In this document: positions 1-9,500 of the stretch, one piece after another
Numbering within the stretch: the first letter of the stretch is position 1
Layout of the letters: each line of letters starts with the position of its first letter
DNA from: DASVEG01 sp035540495
GTDB lineage: Bacteria > Actinomycetota > Acidimicrobiia > Acidimicrobiales > CADCTF01
DNA: 33,857 bases
Assembly: GCA_035540495.1 (NCBI GenBank)
Contig: DATLGL010000037.1
Span: 1-33,857 of the forward strand
Direction: 5' to 3'
The notes under the pieces: generated by a model
Seen by the model: the letters and a program-made list of their open reading frames with translations, nothing else
Databases searched by the model: none
Told to the model about the DNA's origin: nothing
Translations under genes and position numbers: made by a program

Positions 1-72
1 AGCCACCGCCGGCAAAGGAGTGATGCCCCTGAGCTGAGACCATCGACGGGGAGACGAGCTGTCCGCGCACCG

Positions 73-110
73 GGACTTCTGGTGTCCGCAGCCCCGGACT
101 TCCCGTGTCC
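73..110. repeat. Two direct copies of GGACTTCNNGTGTCC
   Basis: Two 15-bp sites at 73-87 and 96-110 share the form GGAC-N7-GTCC and 13 of 15 bases, with starts 23 bp apart. Each is itself a short inverted repeat. They overlap the first possible GTG start (82) of the next gene and sit just before the second (142). Either a paired operator for that gene or the sub-terminal end of a mobile element would fit; the sequence does not decide. Confidence 0.5.
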
Positions 111-141
111 GTCTACAAGGATTTCCTACTGGCCGTTGACA

Positions 142-495
142 GTGAAGGCGAGTGACAGAGCGAAGTACCGCTGGCCGGAGAACTACGAGATCAGTCCGTC
201 ATTCGTGGAGTCGGTGGACGAGCTCGTGAAGGCGGGTGGCATCACCCGCGAGAAGATCGTCGAGGTCGGCGTCGAAGTGCTGTGTGGACTGGCGCTCGAG
301 AACAGCGCGCGCGCCGTCAAGGAGTGGTTGGAGTCACGCCACGGCCGGCCGATGGTTCGGAACGACGGCGCCACCGCGTGGCGCGTGCGCCTTCAGCACA
401 AGTCGAACGCTGCGCGGCGTCTGCGCTACTGGCGACTCCCGTCGGGAGTGATCGAACTCGACTGGGTGGGCGTCCACGACGCACAGCTGCGTTAG
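142..495 (+). CDS. Unknown 117-residue protein
   Basis: I do not recognise this family. The protein is soluble and mixed alpha/beta in look, with no membrane segment or signal peptide. Its N-terminal half (ISPSFVESVDELV onward) looks helical. The C-terminal half is basic, around RLQHKSNAARRLRYWRLPSG, and ends in a strand-like stretch IELDWVGV. The frame is open from the left window edge, and a GTG at 82 is also possible. I chose GTG 142 because the two GGAC-N7-GTCC repeats would otherwise fall inside the coding region. No clear Shine-Dalgarno sequence precedes either start. The basic C-terminal half could bind nucleic acid, but that is inference only. Confidence 0.5.
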   Translation: MKASDRAKYRWPENYEISPSFVESVDELVKAGGITREKIVEVGVEVLCGLALENSARAVKEWLESRHGRPMVRNDGATAWRVRLQHKSNAARRLRYWRLPSGVIELDWVGVHDAQLR

Positions 496-718
496 CCAGT
501 CGGGAGTCTCCGGCGGTTGTGACTCGACGGACCGGGTTCCAGTGCGGGTCTCGCACACTCTCGTTTCGCCTCCGTCGCGCCGAGCGGCTGCTGGTCCGGT
601 ACGCGCCGTGGCTGAACTCGCTCCGCGCCAGCCTTCCTCTCGTATGGCTCGGGGGCGCCGGCGCCTGACGTGCATCCGGAGCGACGGCTCGGCCAGCTCC
701 GAATGTACGGAGGTCGAG

Positions 719-2200
719 CTAGCGACGGGTCTTCTTGGCTGCGGTCTTCTTGGCTGCGGTCTTCTTGGCTGTGGTCTTCTTGGCTGTCGTCTTCTTGGCT
801 GTCGTCTTCTTGGCTGCGGTCTTCTTGGCTGCGGTCTTCTTGGCTGTCGTCACCGGGACGCTCGACGTCGCAGACTCCTGCCGGGTCAGGAGGAGAGGGG
901 CTCGCCACTCCAGCGCCGCACGAAGTGCCGCGTCGTCCGTTGCGCCCTCGAGTCCCGCAACGGCACGCCTGAAGTCGTCAAGGACTGTCTCCATCGCTGC
1001 GTCCACAGCTGCGGCGACTGAAATGACCGAGTGCACTAGGAACTCGCCCGGGTTTGTCTCGGTGAGCACACCTACGCGCTCGAATCGCGACAGCAGCCCA
1101 TTCGCACGATGGTTGTGTATCCCGGGCAGCCGACGAAGGAGTTCGTGATACAGCTCCCGCCGAGTCGCGAGAGGCGGCGAAGACAGAACGTGAGCTGCTG
1201 CCAGCGCCATGGTCGGTGCGTCTACAAGTGCAAGCCCGGCGGGACTTGTCTCCAGTGCTCTCTTCAGCGGATCGCGCACCGGCCCAGGAGTCGCGTTCCG
1301 GGTCGGGGACGGCTCCGGCGCGTCGAGCGTGGCTGTATTCGATCTGACAGCACCGTCGTCGGTGGTGCCGGCGGCGACCTTCACCAGTGCGGGATGCTCG
1401 CCGACGACCGATACCGCGACAGGTAGCCCGTTGATCGACTTCTCGATCAGGTTGGTCATCCGGCCGAACCCGAGTTGTCCCACCTGCAGCCCCGGGAGTG
1501 CCTTGTGCACGATCGCTCCAACTCGGGCCATGAGAACGCCGCCGCCCTCGAGCGCGCCGAGAGCCACCTCGTCGGTGAGAAGCCACGCCAGCACCTGGTG
1601 GCACTTCTCGATAGCGTGCTCCGGCGAGGTAGGCGCTTCGCCTTTGATTGCCCCGGCCGCGCGGTCCTCGATCGAGGTCGACGGTTGCGGCCTCGGAGTG
1701 GCGGAGGGCTTGGCGGTTCCAGTCCACGTCTTCTGCGGGTGACCACGGCGCAGCAGGTCGCGCGTGTGGAAGTTCCAGACGCCCCGTCCTGCGTCCACGA
1801 AGGCGAGCAGGCGATCCTCCTCGAGCAGCCACGGGAAGCGCTGGCGGTGCTCGACGAATCGATCGTTGCTGACGACCGCCGCCGCCCGAGCCGTTGCGAT
1901 CCCCAAGATCACGGGGTCGCCTCCACCGCCCACGTCCGCGGGCGCTTGCTGGATCTGCCCACGCTGGCAGAGGCCTTCGAGGCGGAGGCGATCGTGCTCT
2001 TCCAGCTGGTGACGTAGTCCACTGTCTACGACGACGAGAACACCACTCCCTCGAAACGCGTCTCGGGCTGCTGCTACACAGCTCAGGAGGCGGTCAAGGC
2101 GCGAGGTCAGCGCACCCAGCGCCACGTTCGACCCGTCGATCACGACAACGGAGGGATCGCTCAGCTCGGCCTCCAGTCCGCACGTTGGCCTCGGGGTCAC
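719..2200 (-). CDS. NYN-domain ribonuclease with LOTUS/OST-HTH domain and lysine-rich tail
   Basis: Probable RNA-targeting nuclease. Starting at GTG 2200 gives 493 residues. Residues about 15-140 form a NYN/PIN-like domain: VVVIDGSNVALG carries D22, VVVDSG D59, GGGGDPVILG D95 and VVSNDRF D113, the spaced acidic set expected of metal-dependent NYN/Zc3h12a-type RNases. Residues about 198-278 (EKCHQVLAWLL to ALVKVAAG) resemble an OST-HTH/LOTUS RNA-binding domain. The last 45 residues are AAKKT/TAKKT repeats like the tails of actinobacterial HU and histone H1. The open frame continues back to 2401, but that extension is Arg-rich and looks non-coding, so I cut it just before the domain; no ribosome site confirms this. 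The likely role is RNA cleavage or processing on nucleic acid gripped by the basic tail; the substrate is unknown. Confidence 0.8.
   Translation of the reverse strand: MTPRPTCGLEAELSDPSVVVIDGSNVALGALTSRLDRLLSCVAAARDAFRGSGVLVVVDSGLRHQLEEHDRLRLEGLCQRGQIQQAPADVGGGGDPVILGIATARAAAVVSNDRFVEHRQRFPWLLEEDRLLAFVDAGRGVWNFHTRDLLRRGHPQKTWTGTAKPSATPRPQPSTSIEDRAAGAIKGEAPTSPEHAIEKCHQVLAWLLTDEVALGALEGGGVLMARVGAIVHKALPGLQVGQLGFGRMTNLIEKSINGLPVAVSVVGEHPALVKVAAGTTDDGAVRSNTATLDAPEPSPTRNATPGPVRDPLKRALETSPAGLALVDAPTMALAAAHVLSSPPLATRRELYHELLRRLPGIHNHRANGLLSRFERVGVLTETNPGEFLVHSVISVAAAVDAAMETVLDDFRRAVAGLEGATDDAALRAALEWRAPLLLTRQESATSSVPVTTAKKTAAKKTAAKKTTAKKTTAKKTTAKKTAAKKTAAKKTRR
730..849. repeat. Eight 15-bp tandem repeats coding the AAKKT tail
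   Basis: About eight head-to-tail copies of a 15-bp unit (TCTTCTTGGCTGCGG and close variants on the + strand). They encode the pentapeptide repeats at the C-terminus of the NYN protein on the minus strand. Third-position variants (GCGG, GTGG, GTCG) alternate in blocks, as expected from slippage or unequal exchange. The copy number is likely to vary between strains. Confidence 0.9.
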
Positions 2201-2435
2201 AGCGCCCGATTGATGGCGGAAGTTACCCGCGCCACGACGATCGACGCCCGACGGAGCCGACTCTGCCTCCACGTCGGGGATGCGACACGCGCAATCACGA
2301 GGGCCGAACGACGCTCGCAACGGCCGCCTCCGGGCTCTCCAGTCGCCGGCGATCCGAGCCATGCCGTGACGGCGATTGCGCAACGACGATGAGGGCCTCA
2401 AGAGCGGCGGTTCGTCATGAGCCTCCGAACAGGCG

Positions 2436-2915
2436 CTAGTTGTCGAGCGTCTCGAAGGGTTCGATCAGGATACGAACTACATCGTCGTCGGTGAAGCCGT
2501 ACACGTCGACGAGTGTGAGCAGCGTGTGCGCCACCCCGGCGCCGAGATCGGCAGCGTCCCACGACCGGTGGAAGTTCTGCATGCCCTCCTCGTCGAGCGG
2601 ATCAGACCAGCCGAGCGCTCGGAGGGCGTCGACCTGGTGTGGCGTGACCACGAACCCCGGAAGATGAGCTTCGCTGGAGACCTCCGTCCAGATGCGGTTC
2701 GCCCCGTCAGGCCCGAGGTGGGCGTATGCCGGAGTCCGCTGGTCTTCGAGATCGATCGTCGCCCACCAGAGTCCCTCCAACGAGCATCGCTCGAGGAGTC
2801 GGGTGAGCGCGGCGCCGAACGGCTCCCAGCCGCCTCCGCCGCGCGCGGTGACGGCGTATTCGAGCGGCTCGGAGATCGGCGGCCGGTCGATGTCGAAGAG
2901 CTCGTCGAAGGTCAT
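2436..2915 (-). CDS. TY-Chap-like small protein, copy 1
   Basis: A 159-residue acidic soluble protein. It is a close paralogue, about two-thirds identical over its length, of the one encoded at 25678-26166. The shared blocks are FDIDRPPI near residue 10, GLWWATIDL near 50, PGFVVTPHQVDALRALGW near 85-105, and an N-(F/Y)-H-R-S-W stretch near 115. The L..LGW..P.......N pattern recalls actinobacterial T3S-chaperone/YbjN superfamily (TY-Chap) proteins, which are thought to bind partner proteins; this assignment is from memory and not certain. It lies upstream of and in line with the NYN gene, and divergent from recC. The ATG at 2915 gives the same N-terminus as the paralogue, which supports the start. 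Confidence 0.75.
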   Translation of the reverse strand: MTFDELFDIDRPPISEPLEYAVTARGGGGWEPFGAALTRLLERCSLEGLWWATIDLEDQRTPAYAHLGPDGANRIWTEVSSEAHLPGFVVTPHQVDALRALGWSDPLDEEGMQNFHRSWDAADLGAGVAHTLLTLVDVYGFTDDDVVRILIEPFETLDN

Positions 2916-3081
2916 TCGGTGCGTTCGCTACCCGTCTGCGGCTCTGGTCAACGGTGGGGAGCGTACGACTTCGAGAAGCAAGTCGGTGAGCCAGAGCGGC
3001 GTTCACCGCTGGTGCCCGCGCTGACGCGGCCGATGTACGTAGCGTGCATGTGTCACGGGCGGGTCGTACTTCCTGATCCTC

Positions 3082-6000
3082 ATGCTTCACCTGCATCGCG
3101 CCGAGCGGGCCGACGTTCTCGTCGATGCCTTGGGGGACGTGCTCAGCACGCCCCTGCCCGACCCCCTCCAGCCGGAGGTGGTGTCAGTACCGACGCGCGG
3201 CGTGGAGCGCTGGTTGACACAGCGGTTGGCCCACCGCCTGGGCGTGAGTGGCGGCCGTGGCGACGGGGTCTGCGGCAATGTCGAGTTCCCGTTCCCGGGC
3301 CGGCTGGTCGGCGACGCGCTCGGCGCGGCGTGCGGTGTCGACCGCGAGCACGATCCCTGGCGGGCAGAGCGCGCGGTGTGGCCCCTTCTCGACATCCTCG
3401 ACGAATGCCTCACCGAGCCGTGGTTGTCGACCGTCGCCGGCCACCTCGGTGTCGACAGCTCCACGGGCGATCGCGACCCTGCTCGCGTGGCGCGCCGATT
3501 CAGCACCGCGCGCCACATCACCGACCTCTACGACCGATACGCCGTCCACCGCCCGGCGATGATGCGAGCGTGGGCTGACGGCAACGATGTCGACGCGGCG
3601 GGCGATCCGATCCCCGCGGCCCACGCGTGGCAGGCCGAGCTGTGGCGCCGGCTCCGCAAGACGATCGGGGAGGCGAGCCCGGCCGAGCGTCTCGACGATG
3701 CCTGCAGGAGTCTCCGTGAGGATGGGGACCTCGTCGACCTCCCCGAGCGGCTGGCCATCTTCGGGCTCACCCGGCTGCCTGTGAGCTACCTCGACGTCCT
3801 GCGCGCACTCGCCGTTCATCGGGACGTCCACCTGTTCCTGCTCCACCCGTCGCCAGTCCTGTGGGACCGGGTGGAAGTCACCGCACCGGCAACCCACTCG
3901 ACGGTGCGACGTGCCGACGATCCGACGACCGAAGTCGCGAGCAACCCGCTCCTGCGGTCGTGGGGACGGGACGCACGGGAGATGCAGCTCGTCGTCACAG
4001 CAGGGCAGGACGACCCCGAGACGACGGTCTCCCACCACCCGCTCGATGCCGACGACCCGCGGACGCTGCTCCATCGCCTGCAGAGGGCGGTGCGTGCCGA
4101 CAACGCGCCGTCGTCCGCTCCGCTGGCCGGCGACGACCGCTCGGTGCAGGTGCACGCGTGTCACGGCAAGGCCCGCCAGGTCGAGGTCCTGCGCGACGCG
4201 ATCCTCCACCTGCTCGCCGAGGATCCGACGCTCGAGCCGCGCGACCTCATCGTCATGTGCCCCGACATCGAGACGTTCGCGCCGCTGATCCACGCCACGT
4301 TCGGCGCCGGGTCGGACGTCGTCGACGACAACGAGGGCGACGACACGACGTCGGCTCGTCCCGCCGACCTGCGGGTCCGGCTCGCGGATCGTTCGCTGCG
4401 TCAGACGAACCCGGTCCTCGGTGCGCTGTCGTCGATGTTGGCGCTGGCCGCGTCCCGGGTGACGTCGACGCAGGTGCTCGACTTCGCAGGACGTGAGCCC
4501 GTGCGGGCGCGCTTCCGGTTCGACGACGACGATTTGGCGCGGATCAAGGAGTGGGTGGCGGCGACCGGCGTCCGCTGGGGTCTCGACGGAACCCACCGGA
4601 AGCCGTTCCAGCTGCAGAACCACGAGGAGAACACCTGGCGCGCAGGTCTCGACCGCGTGCTCGTCGGCGTCGCGGTCGCCGAAGAGGAACTGCGGCTCGT
4701 CGACGGCGTGCTCCCGCTCGACGACGTCGAGAGCGGTGCGATCGATCTCGCCGGCCGGTTCGCCGAGCTCGTCGACCGCCTCCACGCCGCCGTGACCGCC
4801 ATGCAGGACCCGGCGACGGTGGACACGTGGGCGGAGCGCATCGCCGACGCCGCCGAGGCGCTGTTCGCAACTGCCGAGCGTGACTCGTGGCAGCGGGCGC
4901 AGCTGCTCCGGCTGCTCGACGAGCTGCGAGACGAGTCGACGATGGGCGGCACGCCGGGCGCGGCCGAGCTGTCGCTCGCGGAGGTCCGCAACCTGCTCGC
5001 CGACCGCCTGCGGGGACGGCCCACCCGAGCGAACTTCCGCACCGGTCACCTGACCGTGTGCACGCTGGTGCCGATGCGGTCGGTGCCGCACCGCGTCGTG
5101 TGCCTCCTCGGCCTCGACGACGATGCGTTCCCCCGCAAGGCAGAGCGTGATGGCGACGACCTCGTCGCACTCGATCCCTTCGTCGGCGACGGCGATGGTC
5201 GCAGCGAGGACCGACAGCTCCTCCTCGATGCGCTCCTCGCTGCGAAGGACCGGCTCGTGATCACCTACAGCGGCCACGACGAGCGCACGAACGCACCACG
5301 CCCTCCCTCCGTGCCTGTGGGGGAGCTGCTCGACGTGATCGACGCGACCGCGGAGGTGGGGCCGGAGCATGGAGGGGCTCGCGATCGCATCGTCGTCCAC
5401 CACCCGCTCCAGCCCTTCGACCCCCGCAACTTCAACCCCGGCGATCTCGGCCTCGATGGACCGTGGAGCTTCGATCGGGTCACCCTCGACGGCGCACGGG
5501 CCCTTGCCATGGATCGCAGGGGACAGGCGGCGTTCCTCTCCGGCCCGCTCGGCGCGTCGAGGCGAAGCGAGGTCGTCGAGCTCGACAGCCTGGTGAAGTT
5601 CGTCCAGCACCCGGTCAGGGCCTTCCTGCGCGAGCGGCTCGGCATCTCCCTGGGTGACTTCTCCGAAGACCTCGGCGAGTCGATCCCGCTCGAGCTCGAC
5701 CCACTCGAGAAATGGGGCGTCGGCGAGCGCATCCTCGCGGCCCGACTGGCCGGTGCCGACCTCGACGCGTGCACCGCCGCGGAGCGCGCTCGCGGCACGG
5801 TCCCGCCGAACCGGCTGGCGGATCGTCTGCTCGACGAGATCCACCTCAACGTCGGCCTGATCTACGACGAGGCGATGTCCCGCTGCGGCGGCGCATCGGA
5901 CGTCGACTCCGTCGAGGTCGCGGTGCATCTCGACGACGGGAGGCTCCTCGTCGGGACCGTGACCGGCGTCGTCGGATCGACGATCCGCTCGGTCAGCTAC

Positions 6001-6525
6001 AGCCGCCTCGGACCGAAGCACCGTCTGGCGTCGTGGGCCCGGTTCCTGTCGCTCGTAGCAGGCCGCCCCGGGGAGCGGTTCGACGTCGTCACCATCGGCC
6101 GTTCGGGTGCGTACAAGAAGAACGTCGCCGTGTCGACGTTCCCGCACGAGAGCCTCGATGTCGAGACGGCGCGACGCCACCTGCACGATCTCGTCGACCT
6201 CTACGACCGGGGGATGCGCGAGCCCCTGCCGATCTACTGCGCCACGACACACGCGTACGTCGCCGCGCTGCAGAAGGGTCGTGACCCCGTCGCCGATGCG
6301 GTGAAGGAGTGGGAGACCGAGTGGGGCTGGGACAAGGAGGACCGCGAGGCGGAGCATCGTCTGGTGCTCGGCGGCGACATGCCGTTCGAGTCGATCCTGT
6401 CGGTCGCCGCCTGTGACGGCGAGGACGGCGAGGGATGGGCAGGCGACGAGCCGTCCCGCTTCGTTCGGTACGCCCGTCGCCTGTGGACGCCCGTGTTCGA
6501 TCTCGAGACGGTGGAGCACCGATGA
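3082..6525 (+). CDS. recC: Exodeoxyribonuclease V subunit gamma, RecC
   Basis: RecC subunit of the RecBCD helicase-nuclease, which processes double-strand breaks and degrades foreign linear DNA. It is 1147 residues, in the normal family range. The N-terminus carries the RecC signature VPTRGVERWLTQRLAHRLG (about residues 37-55). Further on are LFLLHPSPVLW and the inactive-helicase block MRSVPHRVVCLLGLDDDAFP. The C-terminal part is the degenerate nuclease-like region. It starts the operon: its TGA at 6523-6525 overlaps the recB ATG at 6522. The start at ATG 3082 has no obvious ribosome site. It is divergent from the TY-Chap gene, so 2916-3081 must hold promoters for both directions. Confidence 0.96.
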   Translation: MLHLHRAERADVLVDALGDVLSTPLPDPLQPEVVSVPTRGVERWLTQRLAHRLGVSGGRGDGVCGNVEFPFPGRLVGDALGAACGVDREHDPWRAERAVWPLLDILDECLTEPWLSTVAGHLGVDSSTGDRDPARVARRFSTARHITDLYDRYAVHRPAMMRAWADGNDVDAAGDPIPAAHAWQAELWRRLRKTIGEASPAERLDDACRSLREDGDLVDLPERLAIFGLTRLPVSYLDVLRALAVHRDVHLFLLHPSPVLWDRVEVTAPATHSTVRRADDPTTEVASNPLLRSWGRDAREMQLVVTAGQDDPETTVSHHPLDADDPRTLLHRLQRAVRADNAPSSAPLAGDDRSVQVHACHGKARQVEVLRDAILHLLAEDPTLEPRDLIVMCPDIETFAPLIHATFGAGSDVVDDNEGDDTTSARPADLRVRLADRSLRQTNPVLGALSSMLALAASRVTSTQVLDFAGREPVRARFRFDDDDLARIKEWVAATGVRWGLDGTHRKPFQLQNHEENTWRAGLDRVLVGVAVAEEELRLVDGVLPLDDVESGAIDLAGRFAELVDRLHAAVTAMQDPATVDTWAERIADAAEALFATAERDSWQRAQLLRLLDELRDESTMGGTPGAAELSLAEVRNLLADRLRGRPTRANFRTGHLTVCTLVPMRSVPHRVVCLLGLDDDAFPRKAERDGDDLVALDPFVGDGDGRSEDRQLLLDALLAAKDRLVITYSGHDERTNAPRPPSVPVGELLDVIDATAEVGPEHGGARDRIVVHHPLQPFDPRNFNPGDLGLDGPWSFDRVTLDGARALAMDRRGQAAFLSGPLGASRRSEVVELDSLVKFVQHPVRAFLRERLGISLGDFSEDLGESIPLELDPLEKWGVGERILAARLAGADLDACTAAERARGTVPPNRLADRLLDEIHLNVGLIYDEAMSRCGGASDVDSVEVAVHLDDGRLLVGTVTGVVGSTIRSVSYSRLGPKHRLASWARFLSLVAGRPGERFDVVTIGRSGAYKKNVAVSTFPHESLDVETARRHLHDLVDLYDRGMREPLPIYCATTHAYVAALQKGRDPVADAVKEWETEWGWDKEDREAEHRLVLGGDMPFESILSVAACDGEDGEGWAGDEPSRFVRYARRLWTPVFDLETVEHR

Positions 6526-9500
6526 CGGCGGCTCCGGTCATGACCCCGTTCGACGTGTGCGGGCCGCTCCCGAGCGGTGTCACCGTGCTCGAGGCGAGTG
6601 CGGGCACCGGCAAGACCTTCACCATCGCGGCGCTGGCGACACGGTTCGTCGCCGAGGGTCACGTCGACCTCGAGAACCTGCTCCTCGTGACATTCACCCG
6701 GATGGCGACCGGCGAGCTCCGCCAGCGCGTGCGCGACCGCATGGTGTCAGCCGAGCAGGGACTCACGGCCGCGCTGCGTGGCGTCACCCCTGATCCCGAA
6801 GACGACGCCGTCCTCGCGCTCCTGGCAACAGGCACCGACGACGAGGTCCGTGCCCGGCGGGACCGTCTCCGCAACGCGCTCGCCAACTTCGACGGGGCGA
6901 CCATCGACACCACCCACGCGTTCTGCCAGCGCGTCCTCAATGGCCTCGGCGTCACCGGCGACGTCGACCGCGACGCGGCGTTCATCGAGGACTCGACCGA
7001 GTTGGTCGACGAGGTCGTCGCCGACTTCTACCTCCGCAAGTTCGCCGGCAACGACACGCCCGACTTCAGCGTCGACGAGGCGAGGCGGATCGCCCATCTC
7101 GCGGTGGCGAACACCGACGCGGCCATCCGTCCGTCGGACCCGAACGACATCCGCCACAAGTTCGCGGTGCGCGTGCGGGACGAGGTCGACCGCCGGCGAC
7201 GGGTCGCCGCGGTCCTCACCTTCGACGACCTGCTCACCCGTCTCAAGGGCACCCTTGCAGATCCGGTTCGGGGCGAGCTCGCGTGCCGGCGGCTGCGGGA
7301 GCGCTACCGCGTCGCACTCGTCGACGAGTTCCAGGACACCGACCCGGTGCAGTGGGACATCCTCCAGCGCGCCTTCGTCGACGGCGACGCCGACGCGACG
7401 CTCGTGCTCATCGGCGACCCCAAGCAGGCGATCTACGCCTTTCGGGGCGCCGACGTCTACGCCTACCTCGATGCTGCCGCGATGGCCAGCGGCCGGGCGA
7501 CGCTCGACGTCAACTGGCGCAGCGACCAGGCGGTGATCGACGCCTACGACGCGCTGTTCGCGAACGCCCAGCTCGGCCACGCCGACATCGGCTACCGCAC
7601 CGTGCGGGCAGCGTCCGGCGAGGCGCGGCGGATGGAGGGAGCGCACCAGGACGCGGCACTGCGGATCCGGATGCTCCACCGTGACGACGGCCTCGCCAAG
7701 CTCACGCCCAAGAGCGGGGCTGTCCAGGCGGGGAGCGGCCGCGCGGTCGTGGCCCGTGACGTCGCCGGCGACATCGTCCGCCTCCTGTCTTCGGGCGCGC
7801 AGATCTCGAGGCCCCCGGGTGAGGAGCGCGAGTCGGCGACGGTCCCGATACGGCCGGGGCACATCGCCGTGCTCGTCCAGCGCAACGTCGATGCGATGTC
7901 GGTGCGCGATGCGCTTCACGCTGTCGGCGTGCCTGCCGTCGTCGCCGGCGCAGGCAGTGTCTTCGCGACGAAGTCCGCCCGCGAGTGGCTGCGACTGCTC
8001 GAAGCGCTCGAGCGTCCGACGTCGTCGAACAACGTCCGCGGGGTCGCGCTGACGGCCTTCGTCGGGTGGAGTCCCGAGCGAGTCGCGACCGCGACGGACG
8101 TCGAGTGGGAGGACCTCCACGCCCGGCTGCACCGGTGGGCTGCGGTGCTGCGCAAGCGTGGGGTCGCCGCGCTGCTCGAGGCGATCGCGGCGGGGGAGGA
8201 CATGACCCGCCGGGTGCTCGGTCGGATGAACGGGGAGCGCGAGCTCACCGACATCCGCCACGTCGGGCAGCTGCTCCACGCTGCGGCGATGGCCGAGCAG
8301 CTCGGCATGACCGCGCTGGCGGCGTGGCTGCACACCCGCATCGACGAGGCCGAGCAGGACGCGAGCACCGAGGACCGCAGCCGGCGCCTCGAGTCCGACG
8401 CGGAAGCGGTGCAGGTCCTGACCGTGTACCGCAGCAAGGGCCTCGAGTTCTCCGTGGTCTACTGCCCGTTCCTCTGGGCCGCGGGACGCCTCGAGGACGA
8501 CGGGCCGGCGATCTTCCACGACCCGGCGAACGGCGGACGGCGCACCATCGACGTGGCCGGCAACGTCGGCCGGGGGTACTACGAGGTCGAGGCGCGGGGC
8601 GAGGAGCTCCGCCTGCTGTACGTGGCGCTGACCAGGGCCCGCCACCAGGCGGTCGTGTGGTGGGTGCCCGGTGGCAACGCGGCGACATCGTCGCTGTGCC
8701 GTCTGCTCTTCCACCGCAACGCCGAGGGCGCGGTGTCGCACAAGGGTCATCTTCCCGACGACACCGAAGCGCTGGCCCGGTTCGAGGAACTGCGCGAGAG
8801 CGCGCCTGCGGGTGCCATCAGCGTCGAGCGTGTCGACGGTGGCGACGGCCGTCGGTGGACGTCAGGGACATCGACCGCTGCATCGCTCGACGTCAGCGTG
8901 TTCGACCGGACGCTCGATCCCACCTGGCGACGGACGTCCTACAGCGCGCTCACGGCTGCGGCGCACGAGCTGCACGTCGGCAGCGAGGCCGAGGAGCCGG
9001 TCGTCACCGACGAGGTGCTGCCTCCCGGAACGGTCCTCAGTTCGGTTGTTCGGGGTGCCGACGACCGTCATGCCGCGTTGCGGTCGGTTCCGCTGCCGCT
9101 GTCGGTGATGCGCGCCGGCGCCGAGGTGGGGACGTTCGTCCACGGCGTCTTCGAGGGGTGCGACTTCACGGCGTCAGACCTCGATGCTTCGCTGGCGGAC
9201 GCGTTCGCAGGCGAGGCGGCCCGCCGCTTCGTCGACGTCGGTGACCGAGCCGCTGTGCTCGCCGGTCTGCGTGCCGTGGTGGAGACGCCGCTGGGCCCGG
9301 TGGTCGGCGACGTCCGCCTGCGCGACATCGGGCGGCGGGACCGCGTCGACGAGCTCGCGTTCGAACTCCCGCTTGTCGGTGGCGACGACCCGACCGGGAC
9401 GCTCGACGTCGCGTCGATCGGGCGCCTCCTCGAGGACCACCTGGCCGACGACGACATCCTCCGGCCGTACGCGGCCCGCCTCGGCGATCCGGTCCTGCAG

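Noticed and set aside
2..37. Possible C-terminal tail of a gene entering from the left edge (frame ending at TGA 35-37)
   Set aside because: Only about 11 codons; too short to support a call.
730..849. Short regular repeats that might suggest a CRISPR-like array
   Set aside because: Units are 15 bp with no spacers and keep a coding frame for AAKKT repeats.
3184..6519. 1111-codon open frame on the minus strand opposite recC
   Set aside because: It has no recognisable domain, is rich in Arg/Val/Glu, and is the mirror of the GC-rich recC codon pattern; RecC motifs on the + strand are decisive.
6747..8750. 667-codon open frame on the minus strand opposite recB
   Set aside because: Shadow of recB; no motif, and composition typical of antisense frames in GC-rich DNA.
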